From contig CAJLLB010000030.1 of NCBI GenBank assembly GCA_905207425.1, positions 1 through 16,900 on the forward strand: DNA of 16,900 bases, given 5' to 3'. The notes under the pieces were generated by a model. It worked only from the letters and a program-made list of their open reading frames with translations. It had not been told where the DNA came from and ran no database searches. The DNA comes from an uncultured Collinsella sp. (lineage in GTDB: Bacteria; Actinomycetota; Coriobacteriia; Coriobacteriales; Coriobacteriaceae). Shown here one piece after another: positions 5,979 through 14,212 of this stretch. The position numbers and the translations under genes are program-made. Numbering within the stretch: the stretch's first letter is position 1; every line of letters begins with the position of its first letter.

Positions 5979-8621
5979 CTACAGCGCGCCGGAACCGGCT
6001 TGCATCATGCCGCCGGGGCCCGAGGTCACGCCGCCGCTCACGGGCGCGGTGTTGCCGGTGTGCGGTGCCGCCGGGGCGGTATCGCCACCGAGCGTGCCCA
6101 CCGGACGCGGTGCCGGGATCTCGCCCGTGCCGTGGCTAAAGACAAACTTGCCATCGGCCACGTCGCACAGGACGGTATCGCCCTCGCCCCACTCGCCAGC
6201 CAGCAGTTCCTCGGACAGCGGATCCTCGATGAGCTTTTGGATAGCACGGCGCAGCGGACGCGCGCCGTTGGTGAGGTCGGTGCCCTCGGCCACGATCTTG
6301 TCATAGGCCGCATCGGTGAGCTTGATATTCATGCCGTTTGCGATCAGGCGCTGACGCAGGTCGTCCACCAGCAGGTGAGCGATCTTGGTCAGGTTCTCGC
6401 CCGAGAGCTTCTGGAACACCACAATGTCGTCGATACGGTTGAGCAACTCGGGGCGGAACAGGCGCTTGAGCTCACCCATCGCACGACCCTTGATCTCGCT
6501 CGACGTAAGACCCTGCTCACCGGTGGTGCCAAAACCGACGCTCGCATCCTGCGCGATCTCGCGGGCACCCACGTTGGACGTCATGATGATCACGGTATTG
6601 CGGAAGTCGACCGTCTTGCCCTGGCTATCGGTCAGGCGGCCCTCCTCCAGCACCTGCAGCAGGATATTGAAGATGTCGGGGTGCGCCTTCTCGATCTCGT
6701 CGAACAGCACGACCGAGTACGGGTGACGGCGAACAGCCTTGGTGAGCTGGCCGCCCTCGTCGTGGCCCACATAGCCCGGGGGGCTACCGATGAGCTTGGA
6801 GACCTCGAACTCACTGCCAAACTCCGACATATCGAAGCTGATGAGCGCGTCCTTGCTGCCAAAGAGATACTCGGCGAGCGTCTTGGCGAGCTCGGTTTTG
6901 CCCGTGCCGGTGGGGCCCAGGAAGATAAAGCTGCCGCCGGGGCGACGCGGGTCCTTGAGCGGCGAGCGGCTGCGGCGCACGGCCTTGGCAACGGCCTCGA
7001 CGGCCTCGTCCTGACCGATGATGCGCGTCTTGAGCACGCTTTCGGCCTGCAGCAGGCGGCGGCTCTCGCTCTCGGTGAGCGAGGACACCGGCACGCCCGA
7101 GGTCACGGACACGATGTCGGCAATCTGGGAGACATCGATGGTGAGCGGGCTGGCGTCGAGCTCGGCCGTCCAGGCAGCCTTGGCCTCGGCGAGCTCAATC
7201 TCGGCAGCCTTTTGCTGCTCGGTGATCTCGGCGGCCTTGTTCATGTCGTCGCTCTCGGTGGCCTCCTGCGCGGCGGCCTTAAGCTCCTCCACGCGATGCT
7301 CGGCCTCGCGCACCGGCTCGGGCGCGCGGTTGGCGGCGATGCGGGCGCGGGCGCCGGCCTCGTCAATGAGGTCGATGGCCTTATCGGGCAGGAAGCGATC
7401 CTGGATGTAGCGGTCGGAGAGGTTCGCGGCGGCCTCGATAGCACCCTGCGTATAGCGCACATGGTGGTGCTCCTCGTAGCGCGGCTTGAGCGCGGTCAGG
7501 ATCTTGACCGTGTCCTCGACGCTCGGCTCCTCGACATCGATGGTCTGGAAGCGACGCTCGAAGGCCGGGTCCTTGGTGAGGTACTTGCGGAACTCCTCGG
7601 CCGTGGTGGCACCGATGATCTGGAAAGCACCGCGTGCGAGAACGGGCTTGAGCATGGAGCTCGCGTCGATGGAGCCCTCGGCAGAGCCGGCACCGATGAT
7701 GGTGTGCATCTCGTCAATAAACAGGATGACGTCGTCAGCTTCGGTGGCCTCCTGGATCACGTTCTTGAGGCGCTCCTCAAACTCGCCGCGATACTTGGCG
7801 CCCGCCACGAGGCCCGGCAGGTCGAGCGTCCAGATATTCTGGTTCATGAGGTTCTCGGGCACGTTGCCGGCTGCAATCTGCTGAGCCAGGCCCTCGACGA
7901 TGGCCGTCTTGCCCACGCCGGGGTCGCCCAGAATGAGCGGGTTGTTCTTGGTGCGGCGCGAAAGAATTTCCATCATACGCTGGACTTCCTTTTCGCGACC
8001 AATTACAGGGTCGAGCTCGCCGTCGCGCGCCTTCTGCGTGAGGTTGGTCGCGAACTGCTTAAGCGTATCGGTGCCACCCCCCCCTTGCTGAGAGGTATCC
8101 GAGCCGCTAAAGAACGGCAGGCCCGCACCGGGACGACCAGCACCGGCGCCGGCGAGCGGACGCTTCTTGTCCTGGTCCTTGGCGGTGAGTTTCTCGATAG
8201 CCTTTTTGATGGAGGCGGACGACACACCCAGGCGCATGAGGATGTCCATGGCCATGCCGTTGCCCTCTTCGACGATGCCGATCAGCAAGTGCTCGGTCGA
8301 CACGTAGGTCTGGTTGTTCTCGCGCGCCACGCGGAATGAACGCTCCATCACGCTAATGACGAGCGGCGTAAAGGCGAGCTTGGCCGCCTCGGTCTCCTCA
8401 CTGGGCTCGGGAACCGTGGTCTGGACCTCTTTGAGAGTATCCATGATGTCATCATAGGAGATGTCGAGCGAACGCAGCGCCTCGGCGGCAATGCCCTCGT
8501 CCTCCTTGGCAAGCGCGAGCAGCAGGTGCTCGGTGCCCACCTTATTTGAATGAAGATCGAGCGCTTCTTGCTTGGCCATGGACATGACCTTACGCGCACG
8601 ATCGGTAAAACGGTCTAACAT
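5979..8621 (-). CDS. clpC: ATP-dependent Clp protease ATP-binding subunit ClpC
   Basis: AAA+ unfoldase of the ClpCP protease. The 880-residue protein has a double Clp-N repeat (about 1-145), a Gly/Ala/Pro linker (about 155-185), the D1 ATPase with Walker A GDPGVGKT (232-239) and Walker B ILFIDE (299-304), and a coiled-coil middle domain (about 436-486) as in ClpC/ClpB. The D2 ATPase follows with GPTGTGKT (569-576) and VVLFDE (637-642). A VGF tripeptide at 695-697 sits where the ClpP-docking loop is expected. The last 47 or so residues are a low-complexity Gly/Pro/Ala/Thr tail ending GSGAL. The ATG at 8621 follows AGAGGA by about 7 nt and gives the typical [12 protein letters not shown] start; the open frame reaches 26 codons further without support. 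It is flanked by its own terminator and a hairpin-bearing leader. No CtsR, HspR or ClgR box was recognised. Confidence 0.96.
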   Translation of the reverse strand: MLDRFTDRARKVMSMAKQEALDLHSNKVGTEHLLLALAKEDEGIAAEALRSLDISYDDIMDTLKEVQTTVPEPSEETEAAKLAFTPLVISVMERSFRVARENNQTYVSTEHLLIGIVEEGNGMAMDILMRLGVSSASIKKAIEKLTAKDQDKKRPLAGAGAGRPGAGLPFFSGSDTSQQGGGGTDTLKQFATNLTQKARDGELDPVIGREKEVQRMMEILSRRTKNNPLILGDPGVGKTAIVEGLAQQIAAGNVPENLMNQNIWTLDLPGLVAGAKYRGEFEERLKNVIQEATEADDVILFIDEMHTIIGAGSAEGSIDASSMLKPVLARGAFQIIGATTAEEFRKYLTKDPAFERRFQTIDVEEPSVEDTVKILTALKPRYEEHHHVRYTQGAIEAAANLSDRYIQDRFLPDKAIDLIDEAGARARIAANRAPEPVREAEHRVEELKAAAQEATESDDMNKAAEITEQQKAAEIELAEAKAAWTAELDASPLTIDVSQIADIVSVTSGVPVSSLTESESRRLLQAESVLKTRIIGQDEAVEAVAKAVRRSRSPLKDPRRPGGSFIFLGPTGTGKTELAKTLAEYLFGSKDALISFDMSEFGSEFEVSKLIGSPPGYVGHDEGGQLTKAVRRHPYSVVLFDEIEKAHPDIFNILLQVLEEGRLTDSQGKTVDFRNTVIIMTSNVGAREIAQDASVGFGTTGEQGLTSSEIKGRAMGELKRLFRPELLNRIDDIVVFQKLSGENLTKIAHLLVDDLRQRLIANGMNIKLTDAAYDKIVAEGTDLTNGARPLRRAIQKLIEDPLSEELLAGEWGEGDTVLCDVADGKFVFSHGTGEIPAPRPVGTLGGDTAPAAPHTGNTAPVSGGVTSGPGGMMQAGSGAL

Positions 8622-8658
8622 GCTAGTTCCTCTTAGACGAGCTAGTTTTTTCAAACGC

Positions 8659-8684
8659 AAAGCGCCGCCCCGCGGCAGCGCTTT
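8659..8684 (-). promoter_or_regulatory. Hairpin in the clpC leader
   Basis: AAAGCGCCGCC (8659-8669) pairs with GGCAGCGCTTT (8674-8684) over 11 bp with one G-T pair and a 4-nt loop. It stands 38 bp before the clpC ATG and has no T-run directly after it on the minus strand. It is therefore more likely an mRNA-leader structure, or a weak end for upstream read-through, than a standard terminator. A TATACT at 8709-8704 (minus) is a possible -10, but no good -35 is visible. Confidence 0.4.
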
Positions 8685-8765
8685 GGTCTCTTTACCCATA
8701 TGGAGTATATGTTAACAGCTGGAGGAATATCTATAAACCCGGCTCACATGAATGCAGGTTATGAC

Positions 8766-8793
8766 CGCATCGCGGGACTCACCGCGCGATGCG
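8766..8793. repeat. Perfect inverted repeat between tetR and clpC
   Basis: CGCATCGCG (8766-8774) and CGCGATGCG (8785-8793) form a perfect 9-bp stem with a 10-nt loop, 26 bp after the tetR stop. No T-run follows on either strand, so it could be a factor-dependent end of the activase-tetR mRNA or a binding site upstream of clpC. The rest of the 197-bp gap (8622-8818) holds the clpC leader hairpin and no gene. Confidence 0.5.
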
Positions 8794-8818
8794 CGACGGG
8801 CGCCCCGCAAGAGAAACC

Positions 8819-9508
8819 CTAGACGTCTTTCACCACGTCGGGACTCGTCGCACGCGATGCGCGATAGGCATCGGCCTCCTTGGAGACGCGTTCGAGCAGC
8901 TCGGATGTATCGACGCCCTCGACTTGCGCGACCGTTTCAACCGTCTGCATGGCGACCGCCCTCAGGTACGCGCACGCGCTGTCCCCCAGCTGCTCGAGGT
9001 CTATCTCCTCGCCGCCCTCCCGGGCAAAGCCGACCGCCATCACAAAGCCCATGATGCCCGAGACCAGAAAGCCCACCGCAAAGCTCGAATCTGCCTTGAG
9101 CTCTTCTCCGTCGGGGTGGACGATCTCTCTCACGCGGTCGATGATGATCGTATGGATGCCCTGCTCGACCTGCTCGGCGGCACCCGCCCTCATGGTGATG
9201 ACGATGCGCCGCAGCAGGCAGCGGACGTCGCGCCGGTCGAACGCCGAAAGGTCGCCCTCGCTCGAAAAATGCCAGAGGGCATCGGTGATGAGCTCGTTAT
9301 CCTGTAGCAGTTGGGCTATGGCGATGGCGACGAGTTCATCGAAATCGTGAAAATAGTAGTAAAACGTTCCGCGATTGCACCGGGCGGCGCGGGTCACCTC
9401 GCCAACCGACAGCTCGAAGATGCTGTTGTTCTCGATGAGCTCCCAAAACGCCTCGATGATACGGGTGCGTGCATCGGGCGCATCGGCGTCCTTACGCGGT
9501 CTCGCCAT
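8819..9508 (-). CDS. TetR/AcrR-family transcriptional regulator
   Basis: Predicted 229-residue DNA-binding repressor. The N-terminal TetR helix-turn-helix is clear: TRIIEAFWELI (15-25), then LSVGEVTRAARCNRGTFYYYF (about 33-53), the usual recognition helix ending in TFYYYFHDFDEL. The C-terminal ligand or dimer domain (about 60-229) has no assignable ligand. The start is ambiguous. ATG at 9508 gives the common MARPRK opening but a close-set GAGG, while GTG at 9517 has AGGGG 4 nt upstream and adds three residues. Either way it overlaps the end of the activase gene by 17 or 26 nt, so the two are co-transcribed. The likely role is autoregulation of this operon through the palindrome at 13981-14001 (inference). 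Confidence 0.88.
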   Translation of the reverse strand: MARPRKDADAPDARTRIIEAFWELIENNSIFELSVGEVTRAARCNRGTFYYYFHDFDELVAIAIAQLLQDNELITDALWHFSSEGDLSAFDRRDVRCLLRRIVITMRAGAAEQVEQGIHTIIIDRVREIVHPDGEELKADSSFAVGFLVSGIMGFVMAVGFAREGGEEIDLEQLGDSACAYLRAVAMQTVETVAQVEGVDTSELLERVSKEADAYRASRATSPDVVKDV

Positions 9509-12500
9509 GCGCCTCACCGCACCCCTGCGCCTTGGCGTTCATGATGAGCATCTGAAGACGGTTCTCCACGTTGGCGAAGCTCACGTCGGGATCGTAGTCG
9601 AGCGGCAGGAACTGCGCCGTGGGATACTGCTCCTTGAGCGCATGGATGAGCCCGCGCCCCACGACATGGTTGGGCAGACACCCGAACGGCTGCAGGATCA
9701 CGAAGTTGCGGCAGCCGCGCTTGGCGTGCTCGAGGATCTCCGCCGGAATCAGCACGCCCTCGCCCGCATCGAACGTATGGTGTAGGATCTTATCGCTCGC
9801 GCGCACGAGCTCGGGCATGCGCGTCGGCGGCTCGTAGAGCGGGCTCGCCGCGCCCAGGCGGTCGCAACGGTCGTGCGCGAGCTCGAACAGGTTGTCCGCC
9901 GTGGCGTACCAGGCCTTTTCGGGCAGCGACAGGTCGACGTGGAACTCGCGCGACTGCGCATGCTTGTAGAAATAGGTCTTGCGGATCACGTCGGTCATGC
10001 GCGCCTCGATGACCTCGAGCCCGTTGTCCTCGAGGTAGCGCTCGATCTCGTGGTTGGCGCCGAGATGGAAATTGAGCAGGTACTCGCCCACGATGAGAAC
10101 GGTCGGATGCGGGTTCGAGCGGTCGTACGGAACGGCGTCCATGATCGCAAGCGCGCGTTTGAAGCCCGTCGCCTGGCCTCTCAGCCCGGAGCGCTCCATG
10201 CCCTCGATAACCTCATCGAGCGCGCGGTCGAACGCAGCGTCCGCCGCGCCCTTCTCGAGCTCGTAGGGACGGATGCGCCTAAGCATGGCCTCGAGGGCAT
10301 CGATCATGGGAAGACCGTAGGCGATCTGGATGCTCGGGCCAAGGCCGAGCTTGAAGCCCGGATGCGCATTGTGGGCATCGACGTCGTCGTTGGTGAGCAC
10401 CGGGACATAGTCGTATCCCGCGTCGTCGAGCGCGCGGCGCAGCAGGGGCATGTAGTGCGTCAGGCGGCAGTCGCCGATATACTTGCCAGTCACCACGGCG
10501 ACGTCGTGCGGGTCGTACTTACCGCTCTCGAGTGCCGCGAGCGCCTCGCCGATCACGATTTGCGCGGGGAAGCAGATGTCGTTGTGCACATAGCGTTTGC
10601 CCAGGCGGATGGCATCCTCGCGCCCGATATCAAGGGCCTCGGCGCGCACGCCCTGATTGCGCATCGCCGCGGTCATGAGCCTGCAGAACGCATGGGAGGT
10701 GTTGGGGACCAGCGCGATCTTGTCGTGCCGGTCGCGCTTGGTGTACTTGACCTTATACGGGTCGTCGAGCGGATGGACCGCGTGCACCCGGGCGCCCTCG
10801 GCACGCTCCTCCGCGCGACGACGGTTGACCGACTCGATAAACGAACGCACGCGAATGCCCATGGGACCGGCGACGTCGCTCTCATCGAGCTTGATCATCA
10901 TCGGAACCTTGGAGCCCATCTCGCCCATCATGCGCGCGATCTCGTCGGTGAGATACGCATCGTGGCCGCAGCCGAAGCTGCCCATCTGCACGAGCTCGAG
11001 CTCGGGCGTCGATGCGACGATGACCGCGCACGACAGCATGCGCGCATGGTAGTTGTTCACGATGTCGATGCGGCTGTTGGAAAGATCGACGTTGCAGACC
11101 CCCGGCACCGCATCGGGCGTCAGCACGGGGATGCCGCGCTCAGAGAAGAGCTTGGGCAGCCCGTGGTTGACCAGCGGGTCGTTGTGGTACGGGCGCGAAG
11201 CGATCACCACCGCGTAGCCGCCGTCCTCGCGCACGTTCTCGAGCACCTGCCTGCCGCGCAGCTGCAGCTGGTTCTCAAACGTCTCCTGCGCGCGGTCCGC
11301 CTGCTCGGTCGCCTTGGCAACCAGGTCGGCATCGATATCGAAGGTCTCCTTGCACCACGCCTTGAGCTGGCGGTTTCGGTCGCCCTCGTCGTACCAGTGG
11401 AACAGCGGCGTATCGAACGGAACGCCGAAACGCTCCTCCGGGTTATCGGAATTGCGCATCACGTAGGGGTATCCCTTTACGACGGCGCACATCCACTCGC
11501 TGGTAGAGGCGGTGTTTTCGGTGGGCACCGTCGTGATGATGGGCATGAAGATGCGGTCGACGCCGGCGTCGACGAGATTGCGGATGTGCCCGTGGACGAG
11601 CTTGGCCGGGAAGCACACGGTGTCGGATGTGACGTGCGCCAGACCGCGCTCGTACATCGCCTTGGTGCTGCGTCCCGAGACGCGCACCTTAAAGCCGAGC
11701 GTGCTGAAGAACGTCGACCAGAACGGCATGGTGTCCCAGAACTCGAGCACACGGGGAATGCCGATCGTGACATCGCGCCCCCCGCAGACGGGAACCGTGG
11801 GGTACGACTCGAACAGCAGCTTCTCGCGGTCGACAAAGAGATTGGGGGCAGCCGCGGTCCGGTCGCGCCCCGTGCCGGGTGCCTGTGCCTCGCAAGCACC
11901 CTGCGGACGCAGCTCCTCCGCCGCGGGAACCTCGCGCACGAGCTCATCCCATGAGATGGCGCCGCCGCGCGGGCAGCGATTGCCCGTGACGTAAAGCGAG
12001 CCGTCGCCAAATGCCACGACCGCGCGCTGGCAGCGGTTGTTGCACCGACGGCAGGTAACGCCGCCGAACTCGCGATGCTCGAAGCGCTCCACGGCATCGA
12101 GCCCGATAAACGACGTGCCGGCGTCGCCCTTGCGGCATTCCTCGCGCGCGAGCAGGGCGATACCGATAGCGCCCATCAGCCCCGGGTGGGGCGCACGCGT
12201 GACGGGTTTGCCCAGATACTGCTCGAATGCGCGCAGCACCGCGTCGTTTCGGAACGTGCCGCCCTGGACGACGACTTTGTCGCCCAGACGGTTGAGATTT
12301 GAAACGCGAATGACCTTGGTGAACACGTTCTCGATAATCGAACGGCAGAGACCGGCCATGATGTCGCCCGGACCCTTACCGCGCCGCTGCTCGGAAACGA
12401 CGCTGCTGTTCATGAACACCGTGCAGCGGCTGGCGAGAACGGCGGGGGCTTTGGACGAAAATGCCTCGGTCGCGATATCCTCAACGGCTATTCCGAGGTT

Positions 12501-13931
12501 TTTGGCAAAACCCTCGAGGAACGAGCCGCAGCCCGCAGAGCACGCCTCGTTGACGACGATATCGGTCAGCACGCCGTGGTTGAGCCAGATGGCCTTCATA
12601 TCCTGTCCGCCGATGTCGAGCACGAAGGTCGCATCGGGAACGCATGCGCACGCGGCGCGGGCGTGCGCGACCGTCTCGACCGTATGGTAGTCGGCGTGGA
12701 ACGCGCGCGCGAAAAGCTCCTCGCCGTATCCCGTGGTGCCCACGGCATCGATCGCAAGCGTGACTCCCGCTGTCTCCCAGCGGTTCTTCAAGCTGACAAG
12801 ACCCTGTTGGGCGACGTCGAGCGGTCTGCCGTTATTAGACGCGTAGAACGAATCGACAAGCTCACCCGCCTCATCGACCAGGGCGAACTTGGTCGTCGTG
12901 CTCCCCGAATCGATACCGAGCGCCACACGCACCGTCTCTCCGGGCGCATACGCATCCGGACCCTTTGCCGGCGTCTCTTTGCCATGGCGTGCCGTAAAAT
13001 CCGCCTGCTCGGCAGGTGTGGCAAAAAAGGGCTGGGCAAGACGTCCCTCCCCGCTTGCGGGCGCGACCGTCTCGAGCTTATCCAGCCGGACAAAAGCGTC
13101 GGGAAGGTCGATCGGTTGGGACGATGCGAACATGTCGGTCAGCGACAGGGCGGCACCGCGCGCGACCATGATCTGCGGATCGCGCGGGACGATAACCTGA
13201 TCGTCCGATAGATTCAGTTGCTCCCGGAACACGCGGACCAGTGTGGGGTTGTAGGCGAGCGTACCGCCCTCGAAGATTACCGGCGGCTCGATGTCGATAC
13301 CCTGGGCCAGACCGCCGATCGTTTGGCGGGCGACCGCGTGAAGCGCCGAAAGCGCCAGGTCGGTGGTAGGAATGCCCTCGTTGAGCAGCGGCTGGATATC
13401 GGTCTTTGCGTACACGCCGCAGCGGCCCGAGACCTCGTGGACGGTCGTTCCCCGGCTTGCGAGCTGCTCGAACTCGCCCGATTCGGTGCCGACCCCCATG
13501 AGCTTTGCCATCTCGTCGATAAATGCACCGGTACCGCCTGCGCACGAGCCGTTCATGCGCATGTCGGCAACCTCGATGTCTCCCTTATCGTTGGTGCGGA
13601 AGAAGATCATCTTGGCGTCTTGGCCGCCCAGCTCGATGGCGCAGCGCGTCTGCGGATAGAACCTGCTGATCGCGAGCGCGTTGGCGACCACCTCCTGAAC
13701 GTACGAGGCGCCCAGCGCGGTCGCGATATCGCGCGCACCCGAGCCGGTCACCGCAATGCGCAGCGACTCATGGGGAAAGCGCTCGGCGAGCTCGCCGAGC
13801 ATGGCGCGCACGCTCGCTGTCTGACACGCCCCGTGGCGGCGATATCCCCACCACGCCTCGGTCATATCCTCGTGCATCGCGTAAACTTTGGTCGTCGTCG
13901 ACCCTACGTCCAGTCCTACTAGCAACGCCAT
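9492..13931 (-). CDS. Giant acyl-CoA dehydratase activase-related fusion protein (double BadF/HgdC ATPase, DUF2229, HgdB-like)
   Basis: A 1479-residue protein combining parts of the ATP-dependent activator and the dehydratase of the 2-hydroxyacyl-CoA dehydratase/benzoyl-CoA reductase superfamily. Module 1 (about 1-265) has the ASKHA motif DVGSTTTK (8-15), GGQDAK (102-107) and cluster cysteines C130 (NGSCAGGTG) and C171 (GRCGV). Module 2 (about 335-597) repeats this with DSGSTTTK (341-348), GGQDMK (441-446), C464 (NEACSAGCG) and C503 (SRCTVF). A CxxCxxxC group at 627-634 plus C653 follows, then DUF2229 (about 722-945) and an HgdB-like region (about 1070-1460) with NDICFPAQ and FGCLPNH. The ATG at 13931 follows GGAG by about 5 nt. 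Proteins of about 1400 residues with this order are known from Clostridia and Coriobacteria but are functionally obscure. No separate dehydratase subunits are adjacent, and the substrate is unknown. Confidence 0.93.
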   Translation of the reverse strand: MALLVGLDVGSTTTKVYAMHEDMTEAWWGYRRHGACQTASVRAMLGELAERFPHESLRIAVTGSGARDIATALGASYVQEVVANALAISRFYPQTRCAIELGGQDAKMIFFRTNDKGDIEVADMRMNGSCAGGTGAFIDEMAKLMGVGTESGEFEQLASRGTTVHEVSGRCGVYAKTDIQPLLNEGIPTTDLALSALHAVARQTIGGLAQGIDIEPPVIFEGGTLAYNPTLVRVFREQLNLSDDQVIVPRDPQIMVARGAALSLTDMFASSQPIDLPDAFVRLDKLETVAPASGEGRLAQPFFATPAEQADFTARHGKETPAKGPDAYAPGETVRVALGIDSGSTTTKFALVDEAGELVDSFYASNNGRPLDVAQQGLVSLKNRWETAGVTLAIDAVGTTGYGEELFARAFHADYHTVETVAHARAACACVPDATFVLDIGGQDMKAIWLNHGVLTDIVVNEACSAGCGSFLEGFAKNLGIAVEDIATEAFSSKAPAVLASRCTVFMNSSVVSEQRRGKGPGDIMAGLCRSIIENVFTKVIRVSNLNRLGDKVVVQGGTFRNDAVLRAFEQYLGKPVTRAPHPGLMGAIGIALLAREECRKGDAGTSFIGLDAVERFEHREFGGVTCRRCNNRCQRAVVAFGDGSLYVTGNRCPRGGAISWDELVREVPAAEELRPQGACEAQAPGTGRDRTAAAPNLFVDREKLLFESYPTVPVCGGRDVTIGIPRVLEFWDTMPFWSTFFSTLGFKVRVSGRSTKAMYERGLAHVTSDTVCFPAKLVHGHIRNLVDAGVDRIFMPIITTVPTENTASTSEWMCAVVKGYPYVMRNSDNPEERFGVPFDTPLFHWYDEGDRNRQLKAWCKETFDIDADLVAKATEQADRAQETFENQLQLRGRQVLENVREDGGYAVVIASRPYHNDPLVNHGLPKLFSERGIPVLTPDAVPGVCNVDLSNSRIDIVNNYHARMLSCAVIVASTPELELVQMGSFGCGHDAYLTDEIARMMGEMGSKVPMMIKLDESDVAGPMGIRVRSFIESVNRRRAEERAEGARVHAVHPLDDPYKVKYTKRDRHDKIALVPNTSHAFCRLMTAAMRNQGVRAEALDIGREDAIRLGKRYVHNDICFPAQIVIGEALAALESGKYDPHDVAVVTGKYIGDCRLTHYMPLLRRALDDAGYDYVPVLTNDDVDAHNAHPGFKLGLGPSIQIAYGLPMIDALEAMLRRIRPYELEKGAADAAFDRALDEVIEGMERSGLRGQATGFKRALAIMDAVPYDRSNPHPTVLIVGEYLLNFHLGANHEIERYLEDNGLEVIEARMTDVIRKTYFYKHAQSREFHVDLSLPEKAWYATADNLFELAHDRCDRLGAASPLYEPPTRMPELVRASDKILHHTFDAGEGVLIPAEILEHAKRGCRNFVILQPFGCLPNHVVGRGLIHALKEQYPTAQFLPLDYDPDVSFANVENRLQMLIMNAKAQGCGEAHGETA

Positions 13932-13980
13932 AATGCTCCGTCTCTCGCATTTTTCCCGCTAGAGATATACCACTCTACGT

Positions 13981-14001
13981 AATACAACAGACTGTTGTAT
14001 T
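13981..14001. promoter_or_regulatory. Candidate TetR operator upstream of the activase-tetR operon
   Basis: Perfect inverted repeat: AATACAACA (13981-13989) and TGTTGTATT (13993-14001) around the 3-bp centre GAC. Its size and AT-rich outer halves are typical of TetR-family operators. It lies 50-70 bp before the activase ATG, beside a possible extended -10 (TGGTATATC on the minus strand, about 13957-13965), in the operon that ends with a TetR gene. Binding by that regulator is inference. Confidence 0.65.
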
Positions 14002-14011
14002 TAAACTCCGT

Positions 14012-14047
14012 ATAAAAAGCGGCTGCCGAAACGCTTCAGCAGCCGCC
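14012..14047 (-). terminator. Intrinsic terminator of the DUF2798 transcript
   Basis: Perfect 8-bp stem, GCGGCTGC (14019-14026) with GCAGCCGC (14039-14046), a 12-nt loop, and five A on the plus-strand left side, which read as TTTTTATA after the hairpin on the minus strand. It ends the minus-strand transcript coming from 14761 about 165 bp beyond the stop codon and insulates the activase promoter. Confidence 0.85.
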
Positions 14048-14056
14048 GAATGCACC

Positions 14057-14067
14057 AACAGATTGTT
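14057..14067. promoter_or_regulatory. Possible second, degenerate copy of the operator core
   Basis: AACAGATTGTT repeats the 11-bp core of the palindrome at 13981-14001 (AACAGACTGTT) with one change, but lacks the matching outer flanks. It lies 66 bp further upstream, behind the terminator. It may be chance or a weak auxiliary site. Confidence 0.25.
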
Positions 14068-14158
14068 CTGCGCGCTAGCACGTCGGGCAACGGAGCAGCA
14101 CGGGCCCTCCGGTCATGCGCACCGCTCACGCCCGCGATGTCGCCGAGAGAGCTATCCA

Positions 14159-14210
14159 CGCTTAGGGCTCCAACCAAGCAAGTCGCCCGCGCTCAGCAGA
14201 TCCCTAAGCG
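14159..14210 (-). repeat. Inverted repeat in the long 3' region of the DUF2798 mRNA
   Basis: CGCTTAGGG (14159-14167) and CCCTAAGCG (14202-14210) are perfect 9-bp arms around a 34-nt GC-rich loop, starting 3 bp after the stop codon. A second small stem, GCGAG/CTCGC (14208-14220), overlaps the stop. No protein or tRNA was recognised in 14048-14212. Together with the terminator at 14012-14047 the stretch would form a structured 3' tail of about 200 nt, or a small RNA. Confidence 0.5.
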
Positions 14211-14212
14211 AG

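Noticed and set aside
8077..8084. Run of eight C in clpC as a possible phase-variation or frameshift site
   Set aside because: It encodes glycines in the flexible linker, the frame is intact, and eight C is not striking in a GC-rich gene.
5952..8339. 795-codon open frame on the plus strand opposite clpC
   Set aside because: It is an antisense shadow of a GC-rich gene; its translation is His/Arg/Leu/Gly-rich with no domain, and the minus-strand ClpC is unambiguous.
9873..11954. 693-codon open frame on the plus strand opposite the activase gene
   Set aside because: Antisense shadow caused by third-position GC bias; no motifs and no ribosome binding site of note.
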